DNA from: Bacillota bacterium | Lineage (GTDB): Bacteria > Bacillota > Clostridia > Oscillospirales > Acutalibacteraceae | Direction of reading: 5' to 3' | Length of the DNA stretch: 64,000 nt | Assembly: GCA_023391275.1 (NCBI GenBank) | Contig: JAEWBE010000058.1 | Location: 1 to 64,000 of the forward strand | Shown: in pieces, positions 17,143 through 26,186 of the stretch | Position numbering within the stretch: position 1 is the stretch's first letter | How the letters are laid out: each line of letters starts with the position of its first letter | Notes under the pieces: model-generated | What the model saw: the letters and a program-made list of their open reading frames with translations, nothing else | The model's database searches: none | What the model was told of the DNA's origin: nothing | Translations under genes and position numbers: made by a program

Positions 17143-19084
17143 AATGCCGCTGAAAGATGACCATAAGACGAACGGCCGGACAGCTGCGGGCGGTAGGCCA
17201 CCGATACAGCGGTTCAAGCCGGGCACGATTAAAAGACTGTTGTCCTATATGGCAGGCTATAAAATTCAGCTGATTTTTGTCGTCGTCTGTATCCTGTTAA
17301 GCGCGGCCGCGGGTGCGGCGTCCTCTTTGTTCCTTCAGACGCTGATTGATAAGTACATCGTTCCGCTGCTGGGCCAGGCACACCCTGTATTCACGGGCCT
17401 GTTCAAAGCGATTCTTTTAATGGGTTTGGTCTATGTCATCGGCGTGCTTTCCACATTGTTCTACAACAGGACGATGGTTATCATCGAACAGGGCACGCTG
17501 AAAAAAATCCGTGACCAGATGTTCACACATATGCAGACCCTGCCGATCCGATATTTCGACACACATACCCACGGCGATGTAATGAGCCGTTATACCAATG
17601 ATACCGACACGCTGCGTCAGGCAATTTCTCAGAGCATGCCGCAGATGTTTGCGTCCCTTGTGTCTGTGGCGGCGGCATTCTTTTCCATGCTTTATCTCAG
17701 CGTCGGCCTTACCGCCTTTGTAGCCTTGTTTGCTTTTGTTTTGCTGAAAGTAATTAAAGCCCTGGTGGGAAGAAGCGGAACCTTCTTCATCAAGCAGCAG
17801 CAGTCTATGGGCGACGTTAACGGTTATATCGAAGAAATGATCAACGGTCAGAAAGTCGTAAAAGTTTTCTGCCATGAAGAAAAGGCCAAAGAAGATTTTG
17901 ACAAAAAGAATGAAGAGCTCTGCTACTGCGCAACCGAGGCAAACAAGTACGGAAATATCACAATGCCGATTATCGGCAATCTGGGATACATGCTTTATGT
18001 ACTTCTGGCCATAATCGGGGGCGCGGCGGGCATAGCAGGGATTCCGAATCTGAGCCTTACCGGGGTCAACGCCCTGACAATCGGTACGATCATATCTTTT
18101 CTTACCCTGTCCCGCAGCTTCATCAATCCGATCGGCCAGATTTCGATGCAGTTCAACATGGTGATTATGGCGCTTGCGGGCGCATCAAGAATCTTTGATT
18201 TAATGGACGAGGAAAGCGAACAGGACAGCGGATACGTGACGCTCGTTAATTCACGAATGGAAAACGGCGAAATAAAAGAAAGCAAGGGACGGACGGAAAC
18301 ATGGGCGTGGAAACATCCGCACAGTGACGGCACGGTAACCTATACGCCGCTGCAAGGCGACATTCGTTTCTACGATGTTGACTTCGGCTACAATGAGGAT
18401 AACATCGTCCTGCACAACATCACGCTTTATGCCGAACCCGGCCAAAAGGTAGCTTTTGTCGGAGCGACCGGCGCCGGAAAAACGACAATCACAAACCTGA
18501 TTAACCGCTTCTATGATATTGCCGACGGAAAAATTCGGTATGACGGCATCAACATCAATAAAATAAAGAAAGCTGATCTTCGCCGGTCGCTCGGCATTGT
18601 TTTGCAGGATGTGAACCTGTTTACGGGGACGGTCATGGACAATATCCGCTACGGCAAGCTGGACGCTACGGATGAAGAATGCATCGCGTCCGCAAAGCTG
18701 GCAAACGCCGACGGATTCATCCGCATGCTTCCGCAGGGGTACAGCACCGTGCTGGAGGGCGACGGCAGCGGCCTTTCACAGGGACAGCGGCAGTTGATTT
18801 CCATCGCCCGCGCCGCTGTAGCAGACCCGCCCGTCATGATTCTTGACGAGGCTACCTCTTCCATCGATACCAGAACCGAAGCCATCGTGCAGAAGGGCAT
18901 GGATGCTCTGATGAAGGGCAGAACGGTGTTTGTTATCGCCCATCGGCTTTCCACCGTGCAGAATTCCGACGTCATCATGGTGCTCGAACATGGCCGCATC
19001 ATCGAACGCGGCAGCCATGATCAGCTAATTGGAGAAAAGGGGAAATATTATCAGCTTTATACAGGCGCGTTTGAACTTGAGTAA
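17135..19084 (+). CDS. ABC exporter half-transporter, subunit 2 (catalytic)
   Basis: A 649-residue partner of the preceding gene. Six membrane helices follow a short basic N-terminal tail; the ATPase has Walker A GATGAGKTT, signature LSQGQRQ and a canonical Walker B MILDEAT. The nucleotide-binding domain is preceded by an insertion (about residues 375-415, MENGEIKESKGRTETWAWKH region) seen in several clostridial members. The ATG at 17135 follows AAAGGAGGCG and overlaps the end of subunit 1, so translation is probably coupled. An upstream in-frame start at 16982 would lie deep within subunit 1 and is rejected. Confidence 0.93.
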   Translation: MPKMPLKDDHKTNGRTAAGGRPPIQRFKPGTIKRLLSYMAGYKIQLIFVVVCILLSAAAGAASSLFLQTLIDKYIVPLLGQAHPVFTGLFKAILLMGLVYVIGVLSTLFYNRTMVIIEQGTLKKIRDQMFTHMQTLPIRYFDTHTHGDVMSRYTNDTDTLRQAISQSMPQMFASLVSVAAAFFSMLYLSVGLTAFVALFAFVLLKVIKALVGRSGTFFIKQQQSMGDVNGYIEEMINGQKVVKVFCHEEKAKEDFDKKNEELCYCATEANKYGNITMPIIGNLGYMLYVLLAIIGGAAGIAGIPNLSLTGVNALTIGTIISFLTLSRSFINPIGQISMQFNMVIMALAGASRIFDLMDEESEQDSGYVTLVNSRMENGEIKESKGRTETWAWKHPHSDGTVTYTPLQGDIRFYDVDFGYNEDNIVLHNITLYAEPGQKVAFVGATGAGKTTITNLINRFYDIADGKIRYDGININKIKKADLRRSLGIVLQDVNLFTGTVMDNIRYGKLDATDEECIASAKLANADGFIRMLPQGYSTVLEGDGSGLSQGQRQLISIARAAVADPPVMILDEATSSIDTRTEAIVQKGMDALMKGRTVFVIAHRLSTVQNSDVIMVLEHGRIIERGSHDQLIGEKGKYYQLYTGAFELE

Positions 19085-19134
19085 ATCAAGGCGAACGTAC
19101 TCCCTATACCCTTGAGAAATATATTGAAACCCCT

Positions 19135-19176
19135 GGTCGCTGCGGAGCTGCAACTCCCCGGCGGCCACTTCTTTTT
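19135..19176 (+). terminator. Terminator of the marR-ABC operon
   Basis: GGTCGCTG-C-GGAG pairs with CTCC-C-CGGCGGCC around CTGCAA, with two G-U pairs and one mismatch, followed by CTTTTTA. It begins 50 nt after the exporter stop. Confidence 0.75.
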
Positions 19177-19179
19177 ATA

Positions 19180-19208
19180 TTGATTCGCCCGCCGCAACAT
19201 GGTATATT
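19180..19208 (+). promoter_or_regulatory. Predicted promoter of the GTPase-NYN gene
   Basis: TTGATT (19180-19185) and TATATT (19203-19208) are 17 bp apart, giving a leader of about 50 nt. The gene therefore appears to be transcribed alone and not from the exporter operon. Confidence 0.65.
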
Positions 19209-19264
19209 AACAGCATGCCTGATGAAAATCCGGCAGATTAATTTGGATATATGGTGAAGTAAAT

Positions 19265-21988
19265 ATGAAAAAGCTTGTCGTCGGAATATTAGCACATGTG
19301 GATGCGGGAAAAACCACCCTGACCGAAGGAATGCTGTACCAAAGCGGATTCCTGAAAAAGCTGGGGCGGGTGGACCACCAGGACTCGTTTTTGGACACCT
19401 ATGCGCTGGAGCGGGAACGTGGTATCACTATCTTTTCCAAGCAGGCGGTGCTCCCATTGGAAAAGATGGAGGTCATACTTCTGGATACTCCGGGCCATGT
19501 GGACTTTTCCAGCGAAATGGAGCGGACGCTGCAGGTGCTGGATTACGCCATTCTGGTCATCAGCGGAACCGACGGTGTACAGGGTCATACCCAGACCCTG
19601 TGGCGGCTGCTGGCCCGGTTCGGCATTCCCACCTTTTTGTTTGTGAATAAGATGGACCTTGCCGGAGCCGACCGGGCCGAGCTGTTGACAGAGCTGAGAC
19701 AGCGATTGAATGACGGCTGTGTGGACTTTGGCGAGGCACAGGATTCTTTTTGGGAGAATGTTGCCATGTGTGATGAGGCTCTGCTTTCCCACTATCTGGA
19801 GCGGGGCGAGGTTACGGACAGTGAAATTACCTTGCTGATTGAACAGCGCAAACTTTTTCCCTGCTACTTCGGTTCTGCGCTGAAGCTGGATGGAGTAGAT
19901 ACCTTTTTGCAGGGCTTGGAGCGGTATACCCGCTGCCCTGACTATCCGTCTGCGTTCGGCGCAAAGGTTTACAAGATTGCCCGGGATCCACAGGGCAACC
20001 GGCTGACCTATATGAAGGTCACCGGCGGCAGCCTTAAAGTAAAGGAACTGCTGACGGGCCAGGGCACGGGTCTGCCGGACGAGAAGACCACAGAGGAAAA
20101 GATCGACCAAATCCGCATCTATTCCGGCGCCAGGTATCAAACGGTGGACGAGGCCCCGGCCGGTACCGTATGCGCGGTGACCGGACTGAATCATACCTAT
20201 TCGGGCGAAGGGCTGGGGAATGAAGCCGCCTCGGAAAAGCCCGTACTGGAACCTGTACTCACCTATCAGATTCTGCTGCCCGACGGGTGCGATTCCCACA
20301 GTGCACTTTTGAAACTGAACCAGCTGGCGGAAGAAGATCCACAGCTTCGCATTATATTTAACGAACAGTTGCGGGAAATCCATCTCCAGCTGATGGGCGA
20401 GGTGCAGTTGGAGGTTTTAAAGCGCCTTATCTCGGAGCGTTTCGGCATGGATGTGGAATTCGGCGCCGGCAACATCGTATACCGCGAAACCATTGTGTCG
20501 CCGGTGGAGGGCGCAGGCCATTTTGAGCCGCTGCGTCATTATGCGGAGGTTCACCTCCTGCTGGAGCCGGGTGAACGGGGCAGCGGGCTTCAGTTCGATA
20601 CCGCCTGTGGGGAGGATATGCTGGACCGAAATTGGCAGCGGCTGATCCTGACTCATCTTAAAGAGCGGACGCATCTCGGCGTGTTAACCGGCTCCCCCAT
20701 CACAGATATGAAGATTACACTGGTAGCCGGGAAGGCCCATGTGAAGCACACCGAGGGCGGCGACTTCCGTCAGGCCACTTACCGCGCGGTGCGGCAGGGC
20801 CTGATGTGCGCCGAAAGCATCCTGTTGGAACCCTGGTACGACTTCCGACTGGAAATTCCCGCCGAATATGTGGGGCGCGCCATGTCGGATCTTCTGCGGA
20901 TGTCTGGGAGCGTTTCCCAGCCGGAGACCGTTGGGAAGGAAGCCGTTCTGACCGGTTCTGCGCCGGTGGCGGAAATGCGGGACTACGTCATGGAGGTTAC
21001 CTCCTATACCCGTGGCCGGGGCAGACTCTTCTGCGTACTGAAGGGATACGAGCCCTGCCATGACCAGGAGAAAGTTATAGCGGCCATCGGCTACGACAGC
21101 GAGCGGGACACGGAAAATCCGGCGGATTCGGTCTTCTGCTCCCACGGGGCGGGCTTCGTGGTCAAATGGGATCAGGTAAAAAATCACATGCATGTCGACA
21201 GCGGTCTAAAGCCGCGAGAAACGGAAGATGCGCCGGAAAACGTGCCGGCAGCAGCCCCAGCCCAGCGTTCCCCTACCTTTGCCGACTACATGGAACAGGA
21301 CAAGGAACTGAAAGCAATCTTTGAACGGACTTATGGCCCCATCAGGCAGAGGAATCCCCCTCGGGAACAGCCGCGGCAGGACACGCCGGAGTCCCAAAAG
21401 GAGTACACAATCCAGCCCCGGGCCGCCGGCCCTGAGTACCTGCTGGTGGATGGCTATAATATTATTTTCGCCTGGGATGAACTGAAAAAAGTGGCACAGG
21501 ACAGCCTGGACACGGCCCGGAAGCTCCTGATGAACATACTCAGCAACTATCAGGGATTCAAAAAATGCGTTGTGATTTTAGTTTTTGACGCCTATAAAGT
21601 CCCTCATAATACCGGAGAGATATTTCGCTACCACAATATCCATGTGGTGTTCACCAAGGAAGCTGAAACAGCGGACGCTTACATAGAAAAAACCACCTAT
21701 GAAATCGGGAAAAAACACCGCGTCACGGTGGCCACCTCCGACGGAGCGGAGCAGCTCATCATTCTCAGCCACGGCGCCCTGCGACTTTCCGCCAGAGCTT
21801 TTCGTGCGGAGATGGAACAGGCGGAAAAGCAGATCACAGCAATTCTGGGCGAGAATGATCAAAAGAAAAAGTACCAGCTTTTTAATACCGCACTGGCCAA
21901 AGGGCAGGAAAAACGTCAGAATCAGGAGGAAGAAAACGCCGCAGCCACAGAGTCCGGGCCCGTTGAGGGATATCATGATATAACATAG
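19265..21988 (+). CDS. EF-G/Tet(M)-like translational GTPase fused to a C-terminal NYN (YacP/Rae1-like) domain
   Basis: A 907-residue protein. Residues 1-about 650 are a complete EF-G-like ribosomal protection GTPase: P-loop AHVDAGKTT (10-18), switch region RERGIT, DTPGHVDF (74-81), NKMD (128-131), then domains II to V. After a Pro/Glu-rich linker (about 660-720) comes an NYN/PIN-like RNase domain (about 724-870) with EYLLVDGYNIIFAW, LVFDAYKVP, ETADAYIEK and VATSDGAEQ, the acidic-residue layout of YacP. YacP (Rae1) of B. subtilis cleaves mRNA in the ribosomal A site, and Tet(M)/EF-G bind that same site. This suggests one protein that visits the A site and cuts mRNA there, or frees stalled ribosomes. 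Tet(M) is about 640 aa, so the extra 260 residues are real. Tetracycline resistance itself is not shown. Confidence 0.88.
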   Translation: MKKLVVGILAHVDAGKTTLTEGMLYQSGFLKKLGRVDHQDSFLDTYALERERGITIFSKQAVLPLEKMEVILLDTPGHVDFSSEMERTLQVLDYAILVISGTDGVQGHTQTLWRLLARFGIPTFLFVNKMDLAGADRAELLTELRQRLNDGCVDFGEAQDSFWENVAMCDEALLSHYLERGEVTDSEITLLIEQRKLFPCYFGSALKLDGVDTFLQGLERYTRCPDYPSAFGAKVYKIARDPQGNRLTYMKVTGGSLKVKELLTGQGTGLPDEKTTEEKIDQIRIYSGARYQTVDEAPAGTVCAVTGLNHTYSGEGLGNEAASEKPVLEPVLTYQILLPDGCDSHSALLKLNQLAEEDPQLRIIFNEQLREIHLQLMGEVQLEVLKRLISERFGMDVEFGAGNIVYRETIVSPVEGAGHFEPLRHYAEVHLLLEPGERGSGLQFDTACGEDMLDRNWQRLILTHLKERTHLGVLTGSPITDMKITLVAGKAHVKHTEGGDFRQATYRAVRQGLMCAESILLEPWYDFRLEIPAEYVGRAMSDLLRMSGSVSQPETVGKEAVLTGSAPVAEMRDYVMEVTSYTRGRGRLFCVLKGYEPCHDQEKVIAAIGYDSERDTENPADSVFCSHGAGFVVKWDQVKNHMHVDSGLKPRETEDAPENVPAAAPAQRSPTFADYMEQDKELKAIFERTYGPIRQRNPPREQPRQDTPESQKEYTIQPRAAGPEYLLVDGYNIIFAWDELKKVAQDSLDTARKLLMNILSNYQGFKKCVVILVFDAYKVPHNTGEIFRYHNIHVVFTKEAETADAYIEKTTYEIGKKHRVTVATSDGAEQLIILSHGALRLSARAFRAEMEQAEKQITAILGENDQKKKYQLFNTALAKGQEKRQNQEEENAAATESGPVEGYHDIT

Positions 21989-22018
21989 GATTACAAAAAT
22001 CCGAACGATGTCTGTAAC

Positions 22019-22063
22019 TAAAATGCTCAGAAGGGAACTGCAGTTCGCTTCTGAGCATTTTTA
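22019..22063 (+). terminator. Terminator after the GTPase-NYN gene
   Basis: AAATGCTCAGAAG (22021-22033) pairs with CTTCTGAGCATTT (22048-22060), and the stretch between is itself the palindrome GAACTGCAGTTC, so nearly 40 nt form one long hairpin. T or A runs on both sides allow bidirectional use. Confidence 0.88.
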
Positions 22064-22204
22064 TGCGTATAAATTAAAAATCATAAAGGGTTCATAAGGC
22101 TCTACGAACCTCAGTTCACATGAATTATGTAAGGTAAAAGGAGCGGTCATCCGCTATTGCCGCTTAATTATCCGGGATGCCGGAAAAGGTACTTTAAACG
22201 GCGA

Positions 22205-22912
22205 TTACTCATAAATTTCCTGAAAAAATCCCGAGTCAGAAATGGGCTCGTTGCCCTTATACAAATGTGAAGTATCCCCCAACGCCTTACAGCGGAAATA
22301 TACTTCGCCCTTCTTCCTTTCCTCTGTAGCTAAAACTGTAACCGACGACGGTGCCACAAAGAAACCCTGCCAAAGGACCGGTGCCGCAATGCCTAAAAGA
22401 TGAGACAATATTGCTAATTCCACAGCCAAATGGCAGAAAATTACAATGCTGTGTGTATTCCCACCCTCGGTATGATAAAACATGCCATCGCGCCGATAGC
22501 CATATTGATCTAAGAGACCGTCAATTCCTTCCGTAACATGTTTATAAATTTTCTCTGTATTGCCGCTCGCCATTACGGGATCCAGGTACCATTTATCTTT
22601 ATCATATAGATCGGTTCGATTGGTCCAATAACCCGGCATTAAATCCCAGCAAATACTTCTTTCTCCGCTTTCCGGGTCCAGAATACGCGCCGGGAACTCC
22701 TGGAGCCACTCAAAAACGGTTGCGTTTTTGTGAAGCCGATTTAATGTCACGCTTGCCGTGTCTTTTGCGCGCCCCAACGGTGAGCAATAAAAATCGCGCA
22801 CATCCAATTCAGTTAACCGATCTGCCAATAACTCTGCTTCTTTCCATCCCTTTAGCGTAAGGGAGTCATGTTCATAATCAGGATCTCCGTGACGTACGAA
22901 TAATATTTTCAC
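22205..22912 (-). CDS. Histidine phosphatase family protein
   Basis: A 235-residue protein of the phosphoglycerate-mutase-like histidine phosphatase superfamily. The catalytic RHG motif is at the N-terminus (ILFVRHGDPDYE), followed by LTLKGWKEAELLADRL and CSPLGRAKDTA with the second Arg. A later His occurs in VIFCHLAVELAIL. Substrate unknown; members dephosphorylate sugar phosphates, nucleotides or cobalamin precursors. It follows the DUF2127 gene by 17 nt and may share its transcript. No signal peptide, so cytoplasmic. Confidence 0.85.
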   Translation of the reverse strand: MKILFVRHGDPDYEHDSLTLKGWKEAELLADRLTELDVRDFYCSPLGRAKDTASVTLNRLHKNATVFEWLQEFPARILDPESGERSICWDLMPGYWTNRTDLYDKDKWYLDPVMASGNTEKIYKHVTEGIDGLLDQYGYRRDGMFYHTEGGNTHSIVIFCHLAVELAILSHLLGIAAPVLWQGFFVAPSSVTVLATEERKKGEVYFRCKALGDTSHLYKGNEPISDSGFFQEIYE

Positions 22913-22929
22913 TGTGTATTTTCAACTCC

Positions 22930-23424
22930 TTATTTTGCTTTTGAAGCCAACTTGATTCTTTTATACTCCAAACAGGTTAATGCGATCATGACAGCATCGA
23001 AGATAGAAAGCAGTATCAGAAATACAGACTGAGTTAATGTATAGCGGTATATCTGATAAGCAATAAACAAAATCAAGGAGACGACGGTGAGCGGATATGC
23101 CCACAGCTTCTTTCGCCATAACAAAAAAACCAGGATGCATTTTATAATCCCGTGCGACATTAAATAAAACTCAGCAAAATGCTGTGTGCTGAGTGAAAAA
23201 CTGCTGCTTGAATTTAAAAGAAAATTGGCGACCAAATCCCTTGGATCTTCCGAAAGCTCATGCTTCGTTAAGAAGCGTGCCAGTGCATTCAGCTGATTCG
23301 GTGTAAGAAAGAACATCAGTGCGCCGCCAATGACCTCCATCAGGCCGTGTATACCCTTCAGAAGCAGTCCGATTTCAAAACTCACATGAACTATATCTTT
23401 TTGCTTGTGTACATCATCTTCCAT
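22930..23424 (-). CDS. DUF2127 family membrane protein
   Basis: A 164-residue protein with about four hydrophobic helices. The N-terminal FEIGLLLKGIHGLMEVIGGALM and the loop FLTKHELSEDPRDLVANFLL match the DUF2127 pattern. Function of the family is unknown. I used the ATG at 23424, which follows AGGAAG; a TTG two codons upstream is possible. Upstream of the histidine phosphatase gene on the same strand. Confidence 0.8.
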   Translation of the reverse strand: MEDDVHKQKDIVHVSFEIGLLLKGIHGLMEVIGGALMFFLTPNQLNALARFLTKHELSEDPRDLVANFLLNSSSSFSLSTQHFAEFYLMSHGIIKCILVFLLWRKKLWAYPLTVVSLILFIAYQIYRYTLTQSVFLILLSIFDAVMIALTCLEYKRIKLASKAK

Positions 23425-23605
23425 AAACAATCTTCCTATCGTTATAAATAATAAATTTAATCTTATCTTAAGCGTTCTTTATTGCCTTACGGAAAAACCT
23501 CCCGTAAAATTATCCTTATCTGATTTAACAAAAATTATAAGGGTAAAAAGGAGAAGGCTGCTTAAACTTCGTATTGTGCTCATGATCTTACCGATTAACT
23601 GGAAT

Positions 23606-23971
23606 TCAACCTCTTTCACTAATTTCATCTGTTATCAATGATTTCGAAATATACATCGCTTTTATCATGTTCTCGAAGCGGGTGTGATAAGGGGTACCCT
23701 GTGCAAATTTCAGCTGTGCTTTTTCGCACTTGCTGATAATTGAAGATACGGGTCGCAGTGCTTCTATCAATTCTTCTTTTGTATATGCGTCCATAACATT
23801 TTCATCTGTTATCAGTGATTTTGAGATATACAATGCTTTTATCCTGTTCTTAAGGAGTGTGTGCTGAGAGGTACCCTCCGCAAATTTTGGCTGCGCTTTT
23901 TCACATCTTCTGATAACTGAAGAAACAATTTGCAGAGCTTGTTCTAATTCTTCTTCTGTATATTTGTCCAT
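23606..23971 (-). CDS. Hypothetical protein made of two copies of a 57-residue unit
   Basis: A 121-residue soluble protein consisting of a tandem duplication: residues 1-57 and 60-116 align without gaps with 39 of 57 identical positions. Each unit contains YT-EEL--AL--VSS, CEKAQ-KFA-GT--HT and ends in YISKSLITDE. The unit is helical, with one Cys-Glu-Lys segment per copy. I do not recognise a named family. A good ribosome site AGAGGTGA precedes the ATG. Stand-alone gene; the 134 nt downstream and the 174 nt upstream of 23606 hold nothing clear. Confidence 0.75.
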   Translation of the reverse strand: MDKYTEEELEQALQIVSSVIRRCEKAQPKFAEGTSQHTLLKNRIKALYISKSLITDENVMDAYTKEELIEALRPVSSIISKCEKAQLKFAQGTPYHTRFENMIKAMYISKSLITDEISERG

Positions 23972-24105
23972 AGTATTTCACCTCTTCAACAACTTTTTCC
24001 GTATTTTTACGTGTTCCATAAAATTGGTTTGCATTCGGTCAATCGGGTATAAATATTAACAGTTCAGTGCGAAAAGCATGATTTTCGACAGACTGCCGGG
24101 AAACT

Positions 24106-24588
24106 TTAATTTGTTTTACCTTGCAATTTATTACAAATATTATTTACACTGTCGGCATCGGCGTTTGTTACAGCAAAAGTCCCGTCGGTAATCGGTGCGT
24201 AAACACTTAAGTTAACAATCATTTCATTTCCGACCCAAAGAGAAACGCTGCCTGCCGACTGGGACAATTTAGTCGTTTCTTCCGCTAAAGACTTTTTGCC
24301 GGTATCGGTTAATTGAAATACAATCTGATAAGAATTTTGGGACTTAAATTTCTTTGTATAGAAACCGACAATATCGTCACTTGAAATTACCACACTGCCT
24401 TTACTCGTCGTTCCTTCTCTTAAATAAACATTTTCAGCTGCTTTATTTAATGTAACAGAATTTGAACTGACACTGATATTTTTATTGCCGGCAAAACTTG
24501 AACTTTGATTTTGATCAGCCGCATTTGAGCATGAAGCCATAACAAATAATAAAACACCGGTCATCATTAACATAAATAATTTTTTCAC
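24106..24588 (-). CDS. Lipoprotein with a SecD P1-head-like domain
   Basis: A 160-residue predicted lipoprotein. A GTG start at 24588 is chosen because GGAGGGGGAAG lies just upstream and gives a clean signal peptide (VKKLFMLMMTGVLLFVMASC) with the lipobox Cys at residue 20. The mature domain has the strand pattern YQIVFQLTDTGKKSLAEET, then a lysine-poor spacer, then MIVNLSVYAPITDGTFAVT, which resembles the P1 head subdomain of the protein-export subunit SecD (the segment from a conserved Thr-Asp-Gly to the ITDG turn). It lacks the SecD membrane part, so it is not a translocase; a periplasm-side binding role is only a guess. It lies upstream of nothing else on its strand. Confidence 0.65.
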   Translation of the reverse strand: MKKLFMLMMTGVLLFVMASCSNAADQNQSSSFAGNKNISVSSNSVTLNKAAENVYLREGTTSKGSVVISSDDIVGFYTKKFKSQNSYQIVFQLTDTGKKSLAEETTKLSQSAGSVSLWVGNEMIVNLSVYAPITDGTFAVTNADADSVNNICNKLQGKTN

Positions 24589-24726
24589 TTGATTCTTCCC
24601 CCTCCAGACAGTAATGAAAAAAACCAAATCTGCTTTTTTACAACACTTTTACGACATGAATTTAAAAATTAATGTGTGCCTGCATAAAGGGCAAATGACC
24701 TCTCGAATATAAATTCCCGCAAAATA

Positions 24727-25302
24727 TTATTGAATGATTTTGATCCCCACTATGATCATCTGCTCGGTTAAATTTGCCATATACTCCGGAGTTTCCATCA
24801 GACCGTTTTCCAGCCAATTCTGTAAAAGCCCAATACAGCCGGAAACAATAAAAGAATAATAATATTCAAAATTCTCGGATTTACTTGTATTAAATATTTC
24901 CATCCAGTCGTTTAAGCAGCGCTCTTTGACCAATTCCTTCAAACGGTTCACAAACGAGATATCACCGTTCTTGCTCAATAAGACTCTGCACATATCGGAG
25001 TTCTCTTTTACAAAACGAAAAACATCAATAAGCATCGGAAGCGGTTTTCCGTTTAAAGACTTTGCCGGATGCCGGTCCAGAACATTGTGAAAATCCTCAA
25101 ACATTTCATTCTGAATCTGTTCTATCATATCAAATACATCTTTATAATGCAAATAAAACGTTCCCCGATTTATATCCACTAAATCGGATAATTCCCTGAC
25201 AGTGATATCTTTTGCACTCTTTTCATTCAGCAGCTCCGTCAAACCTTTGCAAAGCTGCTTTCTTGTTTTACGCACGCGGCGGTCTGCTTTATCGTTCTCC
25301 AT
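24727..25302 (-). CDS. TetR-family regulator, divergent from the efflux operon
   Basis: A 191-residue TetR-type regulator with the HTH at residues 9-55 (LCKGLTELLNEKSAKDITV, then LSDLVDINRGTFYLHYKD). The C-terminal half matches the pattern of DhaS-like TetR_C_8 regulators. It is divergent from the four-gene efflux operon that starts at 25485, and the palindrome TTGATTAATCAA lies at the start of that operon, so it is the likely local repressor. Confidence 0.88.
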   Translation of the reverse strand: MENDKADRRVRKTRKQLCKGLTELLNEKSAKDITVRELSDLVDINRGTFYLHYKDVFDMIEQIQNEMFEDFHNVLDRHPAKSLNGKPLPMLIDVFRFVKENSDMCRVLLSKNGDISFVNRLKELVKERCLNDWMEIFNTSKSENFEYYYSFIVSGCIGLLQNWLENGLMETPEYMANLTEQMIIVGIKIIQ

Positions 25303-25373
25303 ATTTTTTCTCCTTAATGAACACTTTAATCCACAAATGTTTATTATTGAACATTATACTTAATAATTGATTA

Positions 25374-25402
25374 TTGTCGTTTTGTGTATTTCTCATTATA
25401 AT
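25374..25402 (+). promoter_or_regulatory. Predicted promoter of the efflux operon
   Basis: TTGTCG (25374-25379) and a perfect TATAAT (25397-25402) with a 17-bp spacer, about 80 nt upstream of the ATPase gene. Confidence 0.75.
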
Positions 25403-25411
25403 AGACTTGTG

Positions 25412-25423
25412 TTGATTAATCAA
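25412..25423. promoter_or_regulatory. Palindromic candidate operator
   Basis: TTGATTAATCAA is a perfect 12-bp palindrome at about +4 to +15 of the predicted efflux-operon transcript. It is the natural candidate site for the divergent TetR protein. Confidence 0.55.
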
Positions 25424-25484
25424 TCGTTTTTTATAAATCCCATTAAAAATAAATAAAAGATTTATTTTAAGGTCGTGAAACACA

Positions 25485-26186
25485 ATGAGTTTTATTGAGT
25501 TTATGAATGTTGAACGTGAGTATACTGTCGGGAGCAGTATTATTAAAGCGGTCAACGGTGTTTCCTTTCGCATTGAGGAAGGTACTTTCAATGTTGTTCT
25601 GGGCCAAAGCGGCGCGGGAAAGACCACTGTGCTGAATATGCTGGGCGGGATGGACACACCGACACGCGGAACGATTCTTGTTGACGGAGAAGATGTTTCC
25701 AAAATGGATGAAAAAAGATTGACTGTATATCGCAGAAATAAAATCGGATTTGTCTTTCAGTTCTACAACTTGGTCCCCAACCTGACAGCGCTGGAAAATG
25801 TACAGCTTGCCAAAGAGATTTGCAAAAATCCTTTGGATTCAAAAGAAATGCTGGAACGGGTGGGACTGGCGGAAAGAATGAATAATTTTCCAAGTCAGAT
25901 GTCCGGCGGAGAGCAGCAAAGGGTTTCGATCGCCCGCGCCTTGGCGAAAAATCCTCAAATTGTACTTTGCGATGAACCGACGGGCGCTTTAGATTCCGGC
26001 ACGGGGCGAAAGGTTTTGAAGCTGATCAGGGATGTTGCACAGGATATGGGGAAAACCGTAATCGTGGTCACTCACAATGCCCCAATAGCAGAGATGGCAC
26101 AGACGGTGATCCATATGCGAGACGGACAAATTTATGAAACGAAGCACAATGAAAAACCACGGGATGTGGAGGAGATCGTATGGTAA
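25485..26186 (+). CDS. ABC transporter ATP-binding protein, MacB/LolD type
   Basis: A 233-residue ATPase of the MacB/LolD group, which pairs with FtsX-like permeases. Walker A GQSGAGKTT (about 42-50), Q-loop FQFYNL, signature MSGGEQQR, Walker B IVLCDEPTGALD and the switch His in VVTHN are intact. Its end overlaps the permease start by 7 nt. The ribosome site is modest (AAGG). It should drive substrate movement by mechanotransmission in the tripartite-like system of the next three genes. Confidence 0.93.
   Translation: MSFIEFMNVEREYTVGSSIIKAVNGVSFRIEEGTFNVVLGQSGAGKTTVLNMLGGMDTPTRGTILVDGEDVSKMDEKRLTVYRRNKIGFVFQFYNLVPNLTALENVQLAKEICKNPLDSKEMLERVGLAERMNNFPSQMSGGEQQRVSIARALAKNPQIVLCDEPTGALDSGTGRKVLKLIRDVAQDMGKTVIVVTHNAPIAEMAQTVIHMRDGQIYETKHNEKPRDVEEIVW

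Noticed and set aside
19289..20383. 364-codon minus-strand frame within the GTPase-NYN gene
   Set aside because: Antisense to conserved GTPase motifs; a by-product of high GC in the third positions.
19265..21210. Calling the GTPase a tetracycline resistance gene tet(M) or similar
   Set aside because: The fold matches but the length and C-terminal nuclease differ, and no resistance data can be read from sequence.
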